DNA of 64,000 nucleotides from Kitasatospora sp. MAA4 (GTDB lineage: Bacteria > Actinomycetota > Actinomycetes > Streptomycetales > Streptomycetaceae): assembly GCF_029893355.1 (NCBI RefSeq), contig NZ_JARZAI010000017.1, forward strand, positions 124,001-188,000, written 5' to 3'. The notes under the pieces are model-generated. The model ran no database searches. It was given only the letters and a program-made list of their open reading frames with translations, and was not told the origin of the DNA. Of this stretch, positions 23,455 through 31,495 are shown piece by piece. How positions within the stretch are numbered: position 1 is the first letter of the stretch; the number at the start of each line of letters is the position of its first letter. Both the position numbers and the translations under genes were made by a program.

Positions 23455-23824
23455 TGGTGGAGATGCCGGGAATCGAACCCGGGTCCAGTGGAGTAGATTC
23501 AGGACTTCTCCGAGCGCAGTCCGCTGTGCTTTTCTCGGCCCTGGCAGTCACACGGACAAGCCGCCAACAGGCCCAGCTGCTGTTTGATTTCCCATCCACC
23601 CTCGCAGCCCGGGTGGACGGTTGAGTTCCCTAGATTATGCCAGGATCCGGGTCGGGAACTCCCCGGTCTGACACCACGCTACTCGCTGCTTAGGCAGCGA
23701 GCGCGAAGGTATCGCGCTTAGTGTTGGCGATTATTTTTTTGCGGTAGGTGGTTAACGAGATCATTACCGCTTCCTCGGCTCGCTTCTCCTGTTTCGACTT
23801 CCCCTGTCGAAACCGATCATCCCC
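23455..23824 (-). ncRNA. ssrA: tmRNA, proteolysis tag ANTKRDTFALAA
   Basis: The 370-nt RNA has 5' GGGGATG pairing with 3' CATCTCC, then A and encoded CCA (23457-23455). The T-arm CCGGG-TTCGATT-CCCGG and the 5' signature GATCGGTTTCGACAGGGG identify tmRNA. The tag frame (minus strand, 23728-23690) reads GCC AAC ACT AAG CGC GAT ACC TTC GCG CTC GCT GCC TAA, giving A-NTKRDTFALAA. The C-terminal ALAA marks the product for ClpXP-type proteolysis. The tag is shorter than the ANTKRDSSQQAFALAA I recall for S. coelicolor. It rescues stalled ribosomes with SmpB, whose gene lies ~1.5 kb upstream on the same strand. Confidence 0.95.
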
Positions 23825-23960
23825 ATGTTTTTTTGACAAACAACTGTGTAGCCAGCACCTCGGTCACCGGTGGTCTCCCGCCGGCGCCTGCCGCTCGGGG
23901 ACTCCCGGTCGGTGGTGCTGCGCCCATGGTACGCGCTCGGCGACTGAGCGGTCCAGCGCA

Positions 23961-25241
23961 TTACGCCTTGGCGGGCGCCGGGTTGACGTGCGGTCCCGGG
24001 GTCCCCAGCTGCTGGGCCAGCCAGGGTAGTGCCCGGGCGAACGCGCCGGAGGCGAACTGCCAGGCATGGCGGCCCGGTTCGACCGTCTGCCGGCTGCTGA
24101 TGCCGTCCTTGAGGGCGGCCTGGTCCAGCTGCTTCGCCGCGGCGGTCTGCCGCTGCTCCTGATCCCCGCTGTCGAACCAGCCGGAGACGTTGCGGTACCT
24201 GGCGTGGTGCTCCAGGACCGTCATCGGGTCGTGTGCCGCCCAGGCCGCCGCATCTCCGCCGTACAACTGGTCGATGGTCTGCTGCTTGTCCCCGGTATTG
24301 GGCCCGAGGTCACCGGAGATGTCCTCGAAATGCGCGAAGACATTCGGGTGCTCGACCGTGAGGTCGACCGCGCAGGTACCGCCCATCGACCAGCCGGCCA
24401 CCCCCCACTTGTGCGGGTCGGCGGTTGTCCCGAAGGTCTTCTCGACATACGACGGAATGTCCTTCACCAAATGGTCCTCGGCCATTCCGCCGGGGCCGTC
24501 GACGCATTCGGTGTCCGCCTGGAAACCACCGGTCGCGTCGGCGAAGACCAGCACCGGGGCGAAGCCGCCGTGCTGCGCGGCGTAGGCGTCGGCGGTCTGC
24601 ACCGCGAGCCCGGCCCGCACCCAGTTGTCCGGCGCGGAGTACTCGCCGCCGATCATCTCCAGCACCGGGAGCTTCGGCCGCGCCTTGCTGCGGAACCAGG
24701 CGGGCGGCAGGTAGACCAGCTCCTGCCGGTGGGCGAAGCCGCTGGCGGTGTCGGGGATGTCCACCTCGACGATGCGTCCGGTGGTGGTCCTGCCGGTGAG
24801 CGAGCCGAGCTGGGCGAGCGTCACCTGCTGCGGCAGCGGGCTGCCGCTGAGCTCGCCGATCGCGTCGTCCACGGTCGGGAAGTACCCGGTGGAGGCGTTG
24901 AGCGCGTTGGCCGCGGCGACCACCGCGAGCAGCGCGGCGAGCGGCGCCAGCGCCCGGCGCCACCAGCGCGCACCGCGCCAGCCGACCACCAGGACGGCCA
25001 GTGCCGCCAGCGCGGCGCCGACCCAGAGCCAGAGGGCGACGGGCAGCGGGTCGGTGACCCCTGCCACCCGCACCACCAGCAGGTCGGCGAGCAGCGTGAG
25101 CACCACCGCGACCGCCAGCGCGACCGGCACCCGGCGCAACCGCCAGCGCCGGTCGCGCCAGCCGAGCGCCGGCAGCAGGACGGCCCCGGCCGCGAGCTGG
25201 ACACCCCACGGGAACCAGCCGTCCAGCAACGAAACGTTCAT
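23961..25241 (-). CDS. Membrane-anchored alpha/beta-hydrolase esterase, antigen-85-like
   Basis: The protein has 426 residues. Residues 1-120 hold about four transmembrane helices (LLPALGW..., VALAVAVVLTLLADLLVV, ALWLWVGAALAALAVLV, LAPLAALLAVVAAANAL). The catalytic domain follows and should face outwards. The nucleophile elbow is GWSMGG, and GRHAWQF near the C-terminus supplies the likely catalytic His. The layout matches the esterase-D/antigen 85 family of actinobacterial putative esterases. The substrate is unknown; the organism is not expected to make mycolates. It lies between ssrA and smpB on the same strand. Confidence 0.82.
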   Translation of the reverse strand: MNVSLLDGWFPWGVQLAAGAVLLPALGWRDRRWRLRRVPVALAVAVVLTLLADLLVVRVAGVTDPLPVALWLWVGAALAALAVLVVGWRGARWWRRALAPLAALLAVVAAANALNASTGYFPTVDDAIGELSGSPLPQQVTLAQLGSLTGRTTTGRIVEVDIPDTASGFAHRQELVYLPPAWFRSKARPKLPVLEMIGGEYSAPDNWVRAGLAVQTADAYAAQHGGFAPVLVFADATGGFQADTECVDGPGGMAEDHLVKDIPSYVEKTFGTTADPHKWGVAGWSMGGTCAVDLTVEHPNVFAHFEDISGDLGPNTGDKQQTIDQLYGGDAAAWAAHDPMTVLEHHARYRNVSGWFDSGDQEQRQTAAAKQLDQAALKDGISSRQTVEPGRHAWQFASGAFARALPWLAQQLGTPGPHVNPAPAKA

Positions 25242-25303
25242 TCCAAAAGCGTACTGACCGCGGCGCGGTACTCCCGCCGTCCGACCGCTCGGCTCAGCTC
25301 AGG

Positions 25304-25780
25304 TCAGCGCTGGCGCTTCCGGGCGTTCGCCACCGCGCGGGCGGTCTCGCGGGTGTCCTGCTTCTCGCGCAGGGTCTGCCGCTTGTCGTAGAGCTTCTTG
25401 CCGATGGCGAGCGCCAGCTCCAGCTTGACCCGGCCGTCCTTGAAGTACATCGACAGCGGGATGAGCGTGTGACCGCCCTCCTTGGTCTTCACCTCGAGCT
25501 TGTTGATCTCCATCCGGTGCAGCAGCAGCTTGCGCTTGCGCCGCGCCGAGTGGTTGGTCCACGTCCCCTGGGTGTACTCGGGGATGAAGACGTTGTCGAT
25601 CCAGACCTCGTGGCCCTGGGTGTACGCGTAGCCGTCGACCAGGTTGGCCCGGCCCTCGCGCAGCGACTTCACCTCGGTACCGGTGAGGACCATCCCGCAC
25701 TCGTAGGTGTCCAGGATGGTGTACTCGTGGCGCGCCTTCTTGTTCTGCGCGATCAGCTTCTGTCCCGTTTCCTTTGCCAT
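25304..25780 (-). CDS. smpB: SsrA-binding protein SmpB
   Basis: The protein has 158 residues, the family length. It shows the SmpB core: LIAQNKKARHEYTI, YECGMVLTGTEVKSLREGRANLVDGYA (split here for length at about residues 28-50), LLHRMEINKL, and the C-terminal basic tail ...REKQDTRETARAVANARKRQR that inserts into the mRNA channel. It binds the tRNA-like domain of tmRNA and delivers it to stalled ribosomes. It starts 8 nt downstream of the protease gene stop, so the two are probably co-transcribed. The ssrA gene lies ~1.5 kb further along the same strand. Confidence 0.96.
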   Translation of the reverse strand: MAKETGQKLIAQNKKARHEYTILDTYECGMVLTGTEVKSLREGRANLVDGYAYTQGHEVWIDNVFIPEYTQGTWTNHSARRKRKLLLHRMEINKLEVKTKEGGHTLIPLSMYFKDGRVKLELALAIGKKLYDKRQTLREKQDTRETARAVANARKRQR

Positions 25781-25788
25781 AGCGCCGC

Positions 25789-26973
25789 TTATTCTCGCAT
25801 CTCAGAGGGGTGGTCGGCAGCAGGTTTTCGGGCGCCGCCGAGGCCGGCCAGCACGCGCAGGGCCAACGGGCCCGCGTCGGCCGGATCCGCGGCCGGTACA
25901 TCGGGTGCCAGGCCCACGCCGTCCGGGGAGCGGCCGGCCGGGGTGTAGTAGCGGCCGACGGTCAGTTCCAGCACCGATCCGTCGGCCAGCCGGCTGGGCT
26001 GCTGCACGGTGCCCTTGCCGAACGTACGGGAGCCCACCAGCACGGCCCGGCAGCGGTCCTGCAGGGCACCGGCGAGCAGTTCGGCGGCGCTCATGGTGCC
26101 GCCGTCCACCAGCACCACCAGCGGGGTGCCGGTGTCGCCGCCCGGCCCGGCGGTCAGGTCGCGGCGCTCGCCGCCGGACTGGTACGAGGCCACCGGCCCG
26201 CCGTCCAGGAAGACCGAGGCGGCGGCGACGGCCTCCTCGACCAGGCCACCGGAATTGCCGCGCAGGTCGAGCACGATGCCGGTGCGCTTCGCCGCGGCGG
26301 GCGCACGCTGCACGGCCGCGCGGATCTCGGCGCCCACCCCGCTGGTGAAGGCCGCCACGGCGATCCGCAGCACCCCGGAGGCCGGGCGGTCGACGGTGAC
26401 GTCCTGGGTGTCGAGCACCGTGCGACGAAGCGTCACCGCCCGCGCGCCACCCCGCGGCGAGCGCAGCGCGAGCAGCACCGACGAGCCCGGTCCGGCCGGA
26501 CGGGCCCCCGCTGACAGCTCGTCGGCGCGCCCGCGCAGCCGGGCCACCACCTCGGTGACCGGCAACCGGTCGACCGACGCGCCGTCCACCGAGAGCAGCC
26601 GGTCGCCGACCGCGATGCCCGCACCGGCGGCCGGCCCGGCCGACTGCACCCCGGAGACCACGGTCTCGCCGTCCTCGTCGCGGTCGACCGAGAGCCCGAC
26701 CCCGAGGTACCGACCGTCCAGGCCCTGAGCGAACCGGGCGTAGTCCTCCGCGCTGTAGTACGCGGCCCACCGGTCCTCGCCACTGGCCACCAGCCGCTCC
26801 GCCTGCTGCGACGAGTACCCGCCCGCAGCCGCGACATCCGCCGACGCGGCCCGACGCGGCAGCGCGCCCGCGCCGCCACCCCAGGCCCCCGCCGCAGCCC
26901 CGCCCATCAGCACCACACCGAACACCAGAGTGAGCGTCCCACCCTGACGCACCCGCCGCGATGCTCCCGCCAT
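25789..26973 (-). CDS. S41-family C-terminal processing protease
   Basis: The protein has 394 residues from ATG 26973 (MAGASRRVRQGG); an upstream in-frame ATG lacks a ribosome binding site too. One N-terminal signal anchor (GGTLTLVFGVVLMGGAAAG), a PDZ domain at ~100-190 (GLSVDRDEDGETVVSGVQSA, AGIAVGDRLLSVDG) and the S41 protease domain follow. VLDLRGNSGGLVEEAV is the family signature, with catalytic Ser in GTMSAAEL and Lys in FGKGTVQQ. It degrades or trims secreted and membrane proteins from their C-termini outside the membrane. It lies directly upstream of smpB; this ctp-smpB pairing is common in actinobacteria. Confidence 0.92.
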   Translation of the reverse strand: MAGASRRVRQGGTLTLVFGVVLMGGAAAGAWGGGAGALPRRAASADVAAAGGYSSQQAERLVASGEDRWAAYYSAEDYARFAQGLDGRYLGVGLSVDRDEDGETVVSGVQSAGPAAGAGIAVGDRLLSVDGASVDRLPVTEVVARLRGRADELSAGARPAGPGSSVLLALRSPRGGARAVTLRRTVLDTQDVTVDRPASGVLRIAVAAFTSGVGAEIRAAVQRAPAAAKRTGIVLDLRGNSGGLVEEAVAAASVFLDGGPVASYQSGGERRDLTAGPGGDTGTPLVVLVDGGTMSAAELLAGALQDRCRAVLVGSRTFGKGTVQQPSRLADGSVLELTVGRYYTPAGRSPDGVGLAPDVPAADPADAGPLALRVLAGLGGARKPAADHPSEMRE

Positions 26974-27125
26974 GGCACCGGAGTGTAGGCGCCCGGTGCG
27001 CTCCGTGTTCGCAGAACGCCCGAACATCACCAGGAGTGACCGGCCGTAATACCTTCCGGTCACCGCTGTCCTACCGGTCAGCCCTCACCGCCGATCAGTA
27101 CGACACCCGATCACGTCCGACTGCA

Positions 27126-27608
27126 TCAGCTGTAGCACTCATCAACCTTGCCCTGCTGGTTGTTGTAGGTCCCGCTCGACCAGGTGGCAACGCCGCTGGT
27201 GTTGTAGATGACGAAGTTGCCGTCATCCTGTACGACGGCCCGACCCTCCGGCGCCTGGTTGGGCCAGGACCCGATCTTGCAGCCGTAGGTGGCGGAGTCC
27301 AGCTCGATCCAGCCCAGATGCGAGAAGTCGAGCGTGTTCGGGGTGGGACTCCGGTAAGTCCCGGAAGCCCACATGGCGTGACCGTCACTGTTGCGGTACA
27401 GCACCAGGTTTCCGTCACACTGGAAGGTGAGGTGGACCGAGTTGGACCACCACGTCGTCTGCGTGCCGCAGGAGTAGTTCGGCGTACTGGACGACAGAGC
27501 GATACTGCTGTCAGCCGCAGAAGCAGACGTGGCGCCGGTGAGGAGCATGGACATCACCGCACCCGCGGTTACAGCGACCGAGCCAATGCGCTTAGTGAGC
27601 TTCTTCAT
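27126..27608 (-). CDS. Secreted B-type (bulb) mannose-binding lectin
   Basis: The protein has 160 residues from ATG 27608 (MKKLTKRIGSV), with AGAGG 10 nt upstream. A Sec signal peptide (1-31, ending SASA) precedes a single B-lectin domain. Two exact mannose-binding motifs QxDxNxVxY are visible: QCDGNLVLY (63-71) and QDDGNFVIY (127-135). Cys47/Cys64 and Cys110/Cys158 could form disulfides. Such domains bind terminal mannose on glycans. In bacteria they occur in lectin-like bacteriocins and secreted adhesins, so competition or attachment roles are possible. The gene and its flanks look less GC-rich than their neighbours and separate ctp-smpB from ftsEX, which suggests insertion. Confidence 0.88.
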   Translation of the reverse strand: MKKLTKRIGSVAVTAGAVMSMLLTGATSASAADSSIALSSSTPNYSCGTQTTWWSNSVHLTFQCDGNLVLYRNSDGHAMWASGTYRSPTPNTLDFSHLGWIELDSATYGCKIGSWPNQAPEGRAVVQDDGNFVIYNTSGVATWSSGTYNNQQGKVDECYS

Positions 27609-27893
27609 GCGAAGAGAACCTCTCATGTCGATCGCAGGCATGCGTTGCGCTTGAACGCAGGTCTCAGACGGGGTGTGCATATTCCGCACCGGATCGCGTC
27701 GACTTCCCCCCGTCGTCGCTCGGTGACCGTACGTCAGCATCGCGTAGCCGTTCAACTGCTTTTGAGGCTCTGGCCGAATCTGCGTGAATCCGCAGGTCAG
27801 GGCGTGCATGCAAGCAGGATCACTCGGCCGGATTCTCGATCACGTGATCGCATACCCCCGTCGAGGCGCTGAGCCGCCAGAGGCAGCAACGAA
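27609..27893. promoter_or_regulatory. Lectin upstream region with 14-bp palindrome
   Basis: The region upstream of the lectin gene is comparatively AT-rich and has no convincing gene. It contains a perfect 14-bp palindrome CGATCACGTGATCG (27837-27850), about 230 bp from the lectin start and 44 bp from the ftsX terminator. An operator role is possible but unproven. Confidence 0.4.
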
Positions 27894-27930
27894 CTCGGCG
27901 GCACAACCCACTGGGGGTTGTGCCGCCGAG
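27894..27930 (-). terminator. Hairpin terminator after ftsX
   Basis: CTCGGCGGCACAACCC (27894-27909) and GGGTTGTGCCGCCGAG (27915-27930) form a perfect 16-bp stem with a 5-nt loop, 20 nt beyond the ftsX stop. Confidence 0.8.
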
Positions 27931-27950
27931 CCGGTCCTTACGTTCCCGGG

Positions 27951-28862
27951 TCAGACCTTGAGGTACTTGCGCAGGGTCAGGAAGGCCGCGACCGCCGCCA
28001 TCACCATGCCGGCCACGATGAGCAGCGGAATCACCTGCAGCACCGAGGAGATCCCAATGAAGTGGATGAACTGGACCTTGTTGGCCAACCAGTGCTGCAC
28101 GCCGTAGTTGCCGAGCAGCAACAGGCCCGACGCCAGCACCGCGCCCAGCAGCGCCGCGAACGCCGCCTCCGCGATGAAGGGCATCTGCACGTAGAAGTTG
28201 GAGGCCCCGACCAGGCGCATGATGCCGGTCTCCCTTCGCCTGCTGAACGCCGACACCCGGACGGTGTTGACGATCAGCAACAGGGCAACCGAGAGCATCA
28301 GCACCATGATCACGAAGGCGGCCGTCTGGAGACCGTTGAGCAGCCCGAAGAGGTTCTCCAGGATCTGCCGCTGGTCCTCCACCGAGCGGATGCCCGGTTT
28401 GCCCGCGAAGGCGCTCTGGATGATGTCGAAGCGGGTCGGGTCGTTCAGCTTGACCCGCCAGGACGACGGGATGGCGTCGGCACCGAGGACCGACACCAGC
28501 GCGTTGTCCGGGTTCATGTCCTTCCAGTGCTTGTACGCCTCGGCCTGGGTCTCGAAGGTCGAGCTCTTCACCAAGGGCACCATCTTGTCCAGATCCGTCT
28601 TGACGGCGGCGATCTGGTCGTCGGTGGCCGCGCCGGCCGCGCACTGCGGGGCGTTCTTGGCGTCGGCCTTGGTGCAGAAGTAGATGCTCACCTCGACCTT
28701 GTCGTACCAGTACCCCTTCATGGAGTTGACCTGGTCGCGGACCAGGAGACTGGCACCGGCGAGCGCGAGCGAGAGCGCGACACTGACCACGACCGCGATG
28801 GTCATCGTCAGGTTGCGGCGGAGACCCACACCGATTTCCGACAGGACGAACTGGGCACGCAT
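27951..28862 (-). CDS. ftsX: Cell division ABC-transporter-like permease FtsX
   Basis: The protein has 303 residues from ATG 28862. A cytoplasmic N-terminus (MRAQFVLSEIGVGLRRN), TM1 at ~20-43 and a ~120-residue extracellular loop come first. The loop has two Cys (YFCTKADAKNAPQCA). Three further helices (AAFVIMVLMLSVALLLIV, AAFAALLGAVLASGLLLL, ISSVLQVIPLLIVAGMVMA) complete the four-helix FtsX topology. With FtsE it transmits ATP-driven movement to extracellular peptidoglycan hydrolases, at least partly through the loop. It is the second gene of the ftsE-ftsX operon, 60 bp after ftsE. Confidence 0.95.
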   Translation of the reverse strand: MRAQFVLSEIGVGLRRNLTMTIAVVVSVALSLALAGASLLVRDQVNSMKGYWYDKVEVSIYFCTKADAKNAPQCAAGAATDDQIAAVKTDLDKMVPLVKSSTFETQAEAYKHWKDMNPDNALVSVLGADAIPSSWRVKLNDPTRFDIIQSAFAGKPGIRSVEDQRQILENLFGLLNGLQTAAFVIMVLMLSVALLLIVNTVRVSAFSRRRETGIMRLVGASNFYVQMPFIAEAAFAALLGAVLASGLLLLGNYGVQHWLANKVQFIHFIGISSVLQVIPLLIVAGMVMAAVAAFLTLRKYLKV

Positions 28863-28922
28863 TGGTTTCTCTACTCCAAGGTCGGTGCTGCTGGCGGTCC
28901 GGAGGCGACGGCTGGACGGCTG

Positions 28923-29612
28923 CTAGTGCTGGTAGCCGTAGACGCCGCGGGCCTGGTCGCGGACCAGCAGCCCCTTGTCGAGTTCGATCACGCGCTTGCG
29001 CATCTGGTCGACGATGGCCTGGTCGTGCGTGGCCATCAGCACCGTGGTTCCGGTGCGGTTGATGCGGTCCAGCAGCTTCATGATGCCGACCGAGTTCTGC
29101 GGGTCGAGGTTTCCGGTCGGCTCGTCCGCGATCAGCAGCATCGGGCGGTTGACGAAGGCCCGGGCGATCGCCACACGCTGCTGCTCACCACCGGAGAGCT
29201 CGCCGGGCATCCGGTCCTCCTTGCCGCCGAGGCCGACCAGGTCGAGCACCTCGGGCACCACCTTGTTGATGGCGCTCTTCGGCTTGCCGATGACCTCCAG
29301 CGCGAACGCCACGTTCTGCGCCACGGTCTTGTTCGGCAGCAGGCGGAAGTCCTGGAAGACGCAGCCCAGCTGGCGGCGCATGTGCGGCACCTTCCAGTTG
29401 GACAGCTTGCCCAGGTCCTTGCCCATCACGTGGACCTCGCCCGAACTGGGGCGTTCCTCGCGTAGCGTCAGGCGCAGGAAGGTGGACTTGCCCGAGCCGG
29501 AGGAACCGACCAGGAAGACGAACTCGCCCTTTTCGATCTCCAGCGAGACGTCCGACAGGGCCGGTCGGTTCTGCTTGGGATAGGTCTTGGAAACGTTGTC
29601 GAATCTGATCAC
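28923..29612 (-). CDS. ftsE: Cell division ATP-binding protein FtsE
   Basis: The protein has 229 residues, starting with GTG (MIRFDNVSKTYPKQNR). ABC ATPase motifs: Walker A VGSSGSGKSTF, Q-loop CVFQDFRLLPN, signature LSGGEQQRVAIARAF, Walker B MLLIADEPTGNLDP and H-loop MATHD. FtsE binds FtsX at the membrane and links ATP hydrolysis to septal wall hydrolysis. It is the first gene of the operon, with ~490 bp of upstream intergenic sequence. Confidence 0.96.
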   Translation of the reverse strand: MIRFDNVSKTYPKQNRPALSDVSLEIEKGEFVFLVGSSGSGKSTFLRLTLREERPSSGEVHVMGKDLGKLSNWKVPHMRRQLGCVFQDFRLLPNKTVAQNVAFALEVIGKPKSAINKVVPEVLDLVGLGGKEDRMPGELSGGEQQRVAIARAFVNRPMLLIADEPTGNLDPQNSVGIMKLLDRINRTGTTVLMATHDQAIVDQMRKRVIELDKGLLVRDQARGVYGYQH

Positions 29613-30100
29613 GGCTGCATCACGGAGGCCATCCTAGGTGGAATGGCTGCCTGCTCGGACGAACTACCGTGACCTGATCGTTACTTCAGGCCCAAGGCAG
29701 TGCCGGCGGCGCCGTTCCTCGGTCGGTCCCGCCCCCCACATCCGGCCGGGGACGGACGGTGGAAGCGCCTCTGGGCACTCCCCCGGCTTGGGACCATACG
29801 CGACCCGTGGGGCAGCGTGCAGGGTCGGCTCATCGAAAACCTGACGGATTGTCCGGTATCGGGCAGAAATGACCGGAAAATTGCGAGGCACCTCACAGCG
29901 GGCCCTATGCAACGATTAACCCCCGGATTCAGTGTCCGATCCCGGCCCGCGGGGGCCGGATCCCGCAGAACCTGGCAGAGTAGAGGGGATAGCCGACCGG
30001 TCGCGGTTCGCCGCTCCCCCGCTCGGAGCACGGGCAGGAACCAAGAGCCCGCCCGATGCGTTGGCTGTATGCGTGGGTGTAGCAGCAAGGAGGAGATCGC
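29613..30100. other. Divergent intergenic region, ftsE and small zinc-ribbon gene
   Basis: About 490 bp with no convincing gene. It must hold the ftsE promoter (minus) and that of the zinc-ribbon gene (plus). A near-palindrome runs from GATCCCGGCCC to GGGCCGGATC (about 29938-29962). The stretch 29860-29930 is AT-richer than its surroundings. Open frames here lack ribosome binding sites. Confidence 0.4.
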
Positions 30101-30295
30101 ATGACGTGCGACCATCTGGTGTGCGCCAACTGCGCCGGCCGTGTGAGTGACGGCCGTTGCCCTGTCTGCCGTGCCCACCGGGCCCGGATGCAGGAGCAGC
30201 AGAGCCCGTTCGCCTCACTCTCCCCGGCCGCCCTGCTCGCCCTGATCGTCGGGCTGCTGGCCGTGGCCATGATCGCTCGGCAGGCGCTGGCCTGA
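30101..30295 (+). CDS. 64-residue zinc-ribbon-like membrane protein, unknown function
   Basis: ATG 30101 follows a near-perfect AAGGAGGAG (spacing 6), so the gene is real despite its size. Residues 1-26 carry Cys3, His5, Cys8, Cys11, Cys20, Cys23 and His26 in a C-x4-C-x2-C / C-x2-C arrangement (CANC and CPVC pairs), a likely zinc-binding knuckle. A single hydrophobic helix (AALLALIVGLLAVAMIA) fills residues 44-60 with a short tail. This predicts a cytoplasmic zinc ribbon tethered to the membrane. I do not know a function. It lies between ftsE and prfB and ends at a very long hairpin shared with prfB. Confidence 0.8.
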   Translation: MTCDHLVCANCAGRVSDGRCPVCRAHRARMQEQQSPFASLSPAALLALIVGLLAVAMIARQALA

Positions 30296-30315
30296 TCGGG
30301 CCCCATCACGAGGTG

Positions 30316-30363
30316 TGACGAGGGAGGGCCCCGGAAGCGTGCTTCCGGGGCCCTCCCTCGTCA
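30316..30363. terminator. Long bidirectional hairpin between convergent genes
   Basis: A 23-bp perfect inverted repeat (30316-30338 with 30341-30363) has its centre at GT, so the real loop is about 4 nt. It lies between the zinc-ribbon gene (plus) and prfB (minus) and ends both transcripts. It is the longest stem in the window. Confidence 0.85.
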
Positions 30364-30370
30364 TCTGTGC

Positions 30371-31486
30371 CTACGACTCGGCGGTCTCGCTCTGCTTGCG
30401 CCAGCGGATGCCGGCCTCGATGAAGCCGTCGATGTCGCCGTCGAGCACCGCCTGCGGGTTGTTGACCTCGTGGTCGGTCCGCAGGTCCTTGACCATCTGG
30501 TACGGGTGCAGCACGTACGAGCGCATCTGGTTGCCCCAGGAGCTGCCGCCGTCGCCCTTGAGCGAGTCCATCAGGGCGCGCTCCTCGAGGCGGCGCCGCT
30601 CCAGCAGCTTGGCCTGCAGGACGTTCATCGCGGACGCCTTGTTCTGGATCTGCGAGCGCTCGTTCTGGCAGGACACCACCACACCGGTCGGCAGGTGGGT
30701 GATCCGGACCGCCGAGTCGGTGGTGTTGACGCCCTGGCCGCCGGGGCCGGAGGCGCGGTACACGTCGATCCGCAACTCGGTCTCGTCGATGTCCACGTGG
30801 TCGCTCTGCTGGACGACCGGGAGCACCTCGACACCGGCGAAGGAGGTCTGCCGGCGGCCCTGGTTGTCGAAGGGCGAGATGCGCACCAGGCGGTGGGTGC
30901 CCTGCTCGACGGAGAGCGTGCCGTAGGCGTACGGCACCTTGACGGTGAAGGTCGCGGACTTGATGCCGGCCTCCTCCGCGTACGAGGTGTCGTAGACCTC
31001 GGTCGGGTAGCCGTGCCGCTCGGCCCAGCGCAGGTACATCCGCATCAGCTGCTCGGCGAAGTCGGCGGCGTCCACGCCACCGGCCTCGGCCCGGATGTTG
31101 ACCAGGGCCTCGCGGGCGTCGTACTCGCCGGAGAGCAGGGTGCGCACCTCCAGCTCCTCGATCGCCTTCTGGAGCGAGACCAGCTCGGCGTCGGCCTCGG
31201 TGCGGGTGTCCGCGTCGTTCTCGGCCTCGGCGAGCTCGTACATCACGGCCAGATCCTCGATCCGGCTGCGCAGGGACTGAACCCGGCGCAGTTCGCCCTG
31301 GAGGAAGGAGAGCCGACTGGTGACCTTCTGCGCATTCGCGAGGTCGTCCCAGAGGTCGGGGGCGCCTGCCTCCTCCTCCAGACGTGCCAGATCGGCCCGG
31401 ATCTTGTCCAGGTCGAGGACGGCCTCGATGGACCCCATGGTCGTTTCGAGGGACTTGAGCGCTTCAGAAGGATCGACGGCTGCCAC
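30371..31486 (-). CDS. prfB: Peptide chain release factor 2
   Basis: The protein has 371 residues from GTG 31486. Residues ~1-110 are the coiled helical domain 1. The SPF codon-recognition tripeptide appears in VRISPFDNQGR. The peptidyl-tRNA hydrolysis motif is SGPGGQGVNTT. It recognises UGA and UAA stop codons. Unlike enteric and many other prfB genes, there is no in-frame UGA with programmed +1 frameshift; the frame is uninterrupted. The start is 9 nt downstream of the stop of pkaB, on the same strand, so they may share a transcript. Confidence 0.96.
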   Translation of the reverse strand: MAAVDPSEALKSLETTMGSIEAVLDLDKIRADLARLEEEAGAPDLWDDLANAQKVTSRLSFLQGELRRVQSLRSRIEDLAVMYELAEAENDADTRTEADAELVSLQKAIEELEVRTLLSGEYDAREALVNIRAEAGGVDAADFAEQLMRMYLRWAERHGYPTEVYDTSYAEEAGIKSATFTVKVPYAYGTLSVEQGTHRLVRISPFDNQGRRQTSFAGVEVLPVVQQSDHVDIDETELRIDVYRASGPGGQGVNTTDSAVRITHLPTGVVVSCQNERSQIQNKASAMNVLQAKLLERRRLEERALMDSLKGDGGSSWGNQMRSYVLHPYQMVKDLRTDHEVNNPQAVLDGDIDGFIEAGIRWRKQSETAES

Positions 31487-31495
31487 GCCACCAGC

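Noticed and set aside
30371..31486. Programmed frameshift in prfB
   Set aside because: The frame is continuous with no internal UGA near codon 25, so no frameshift is needed.
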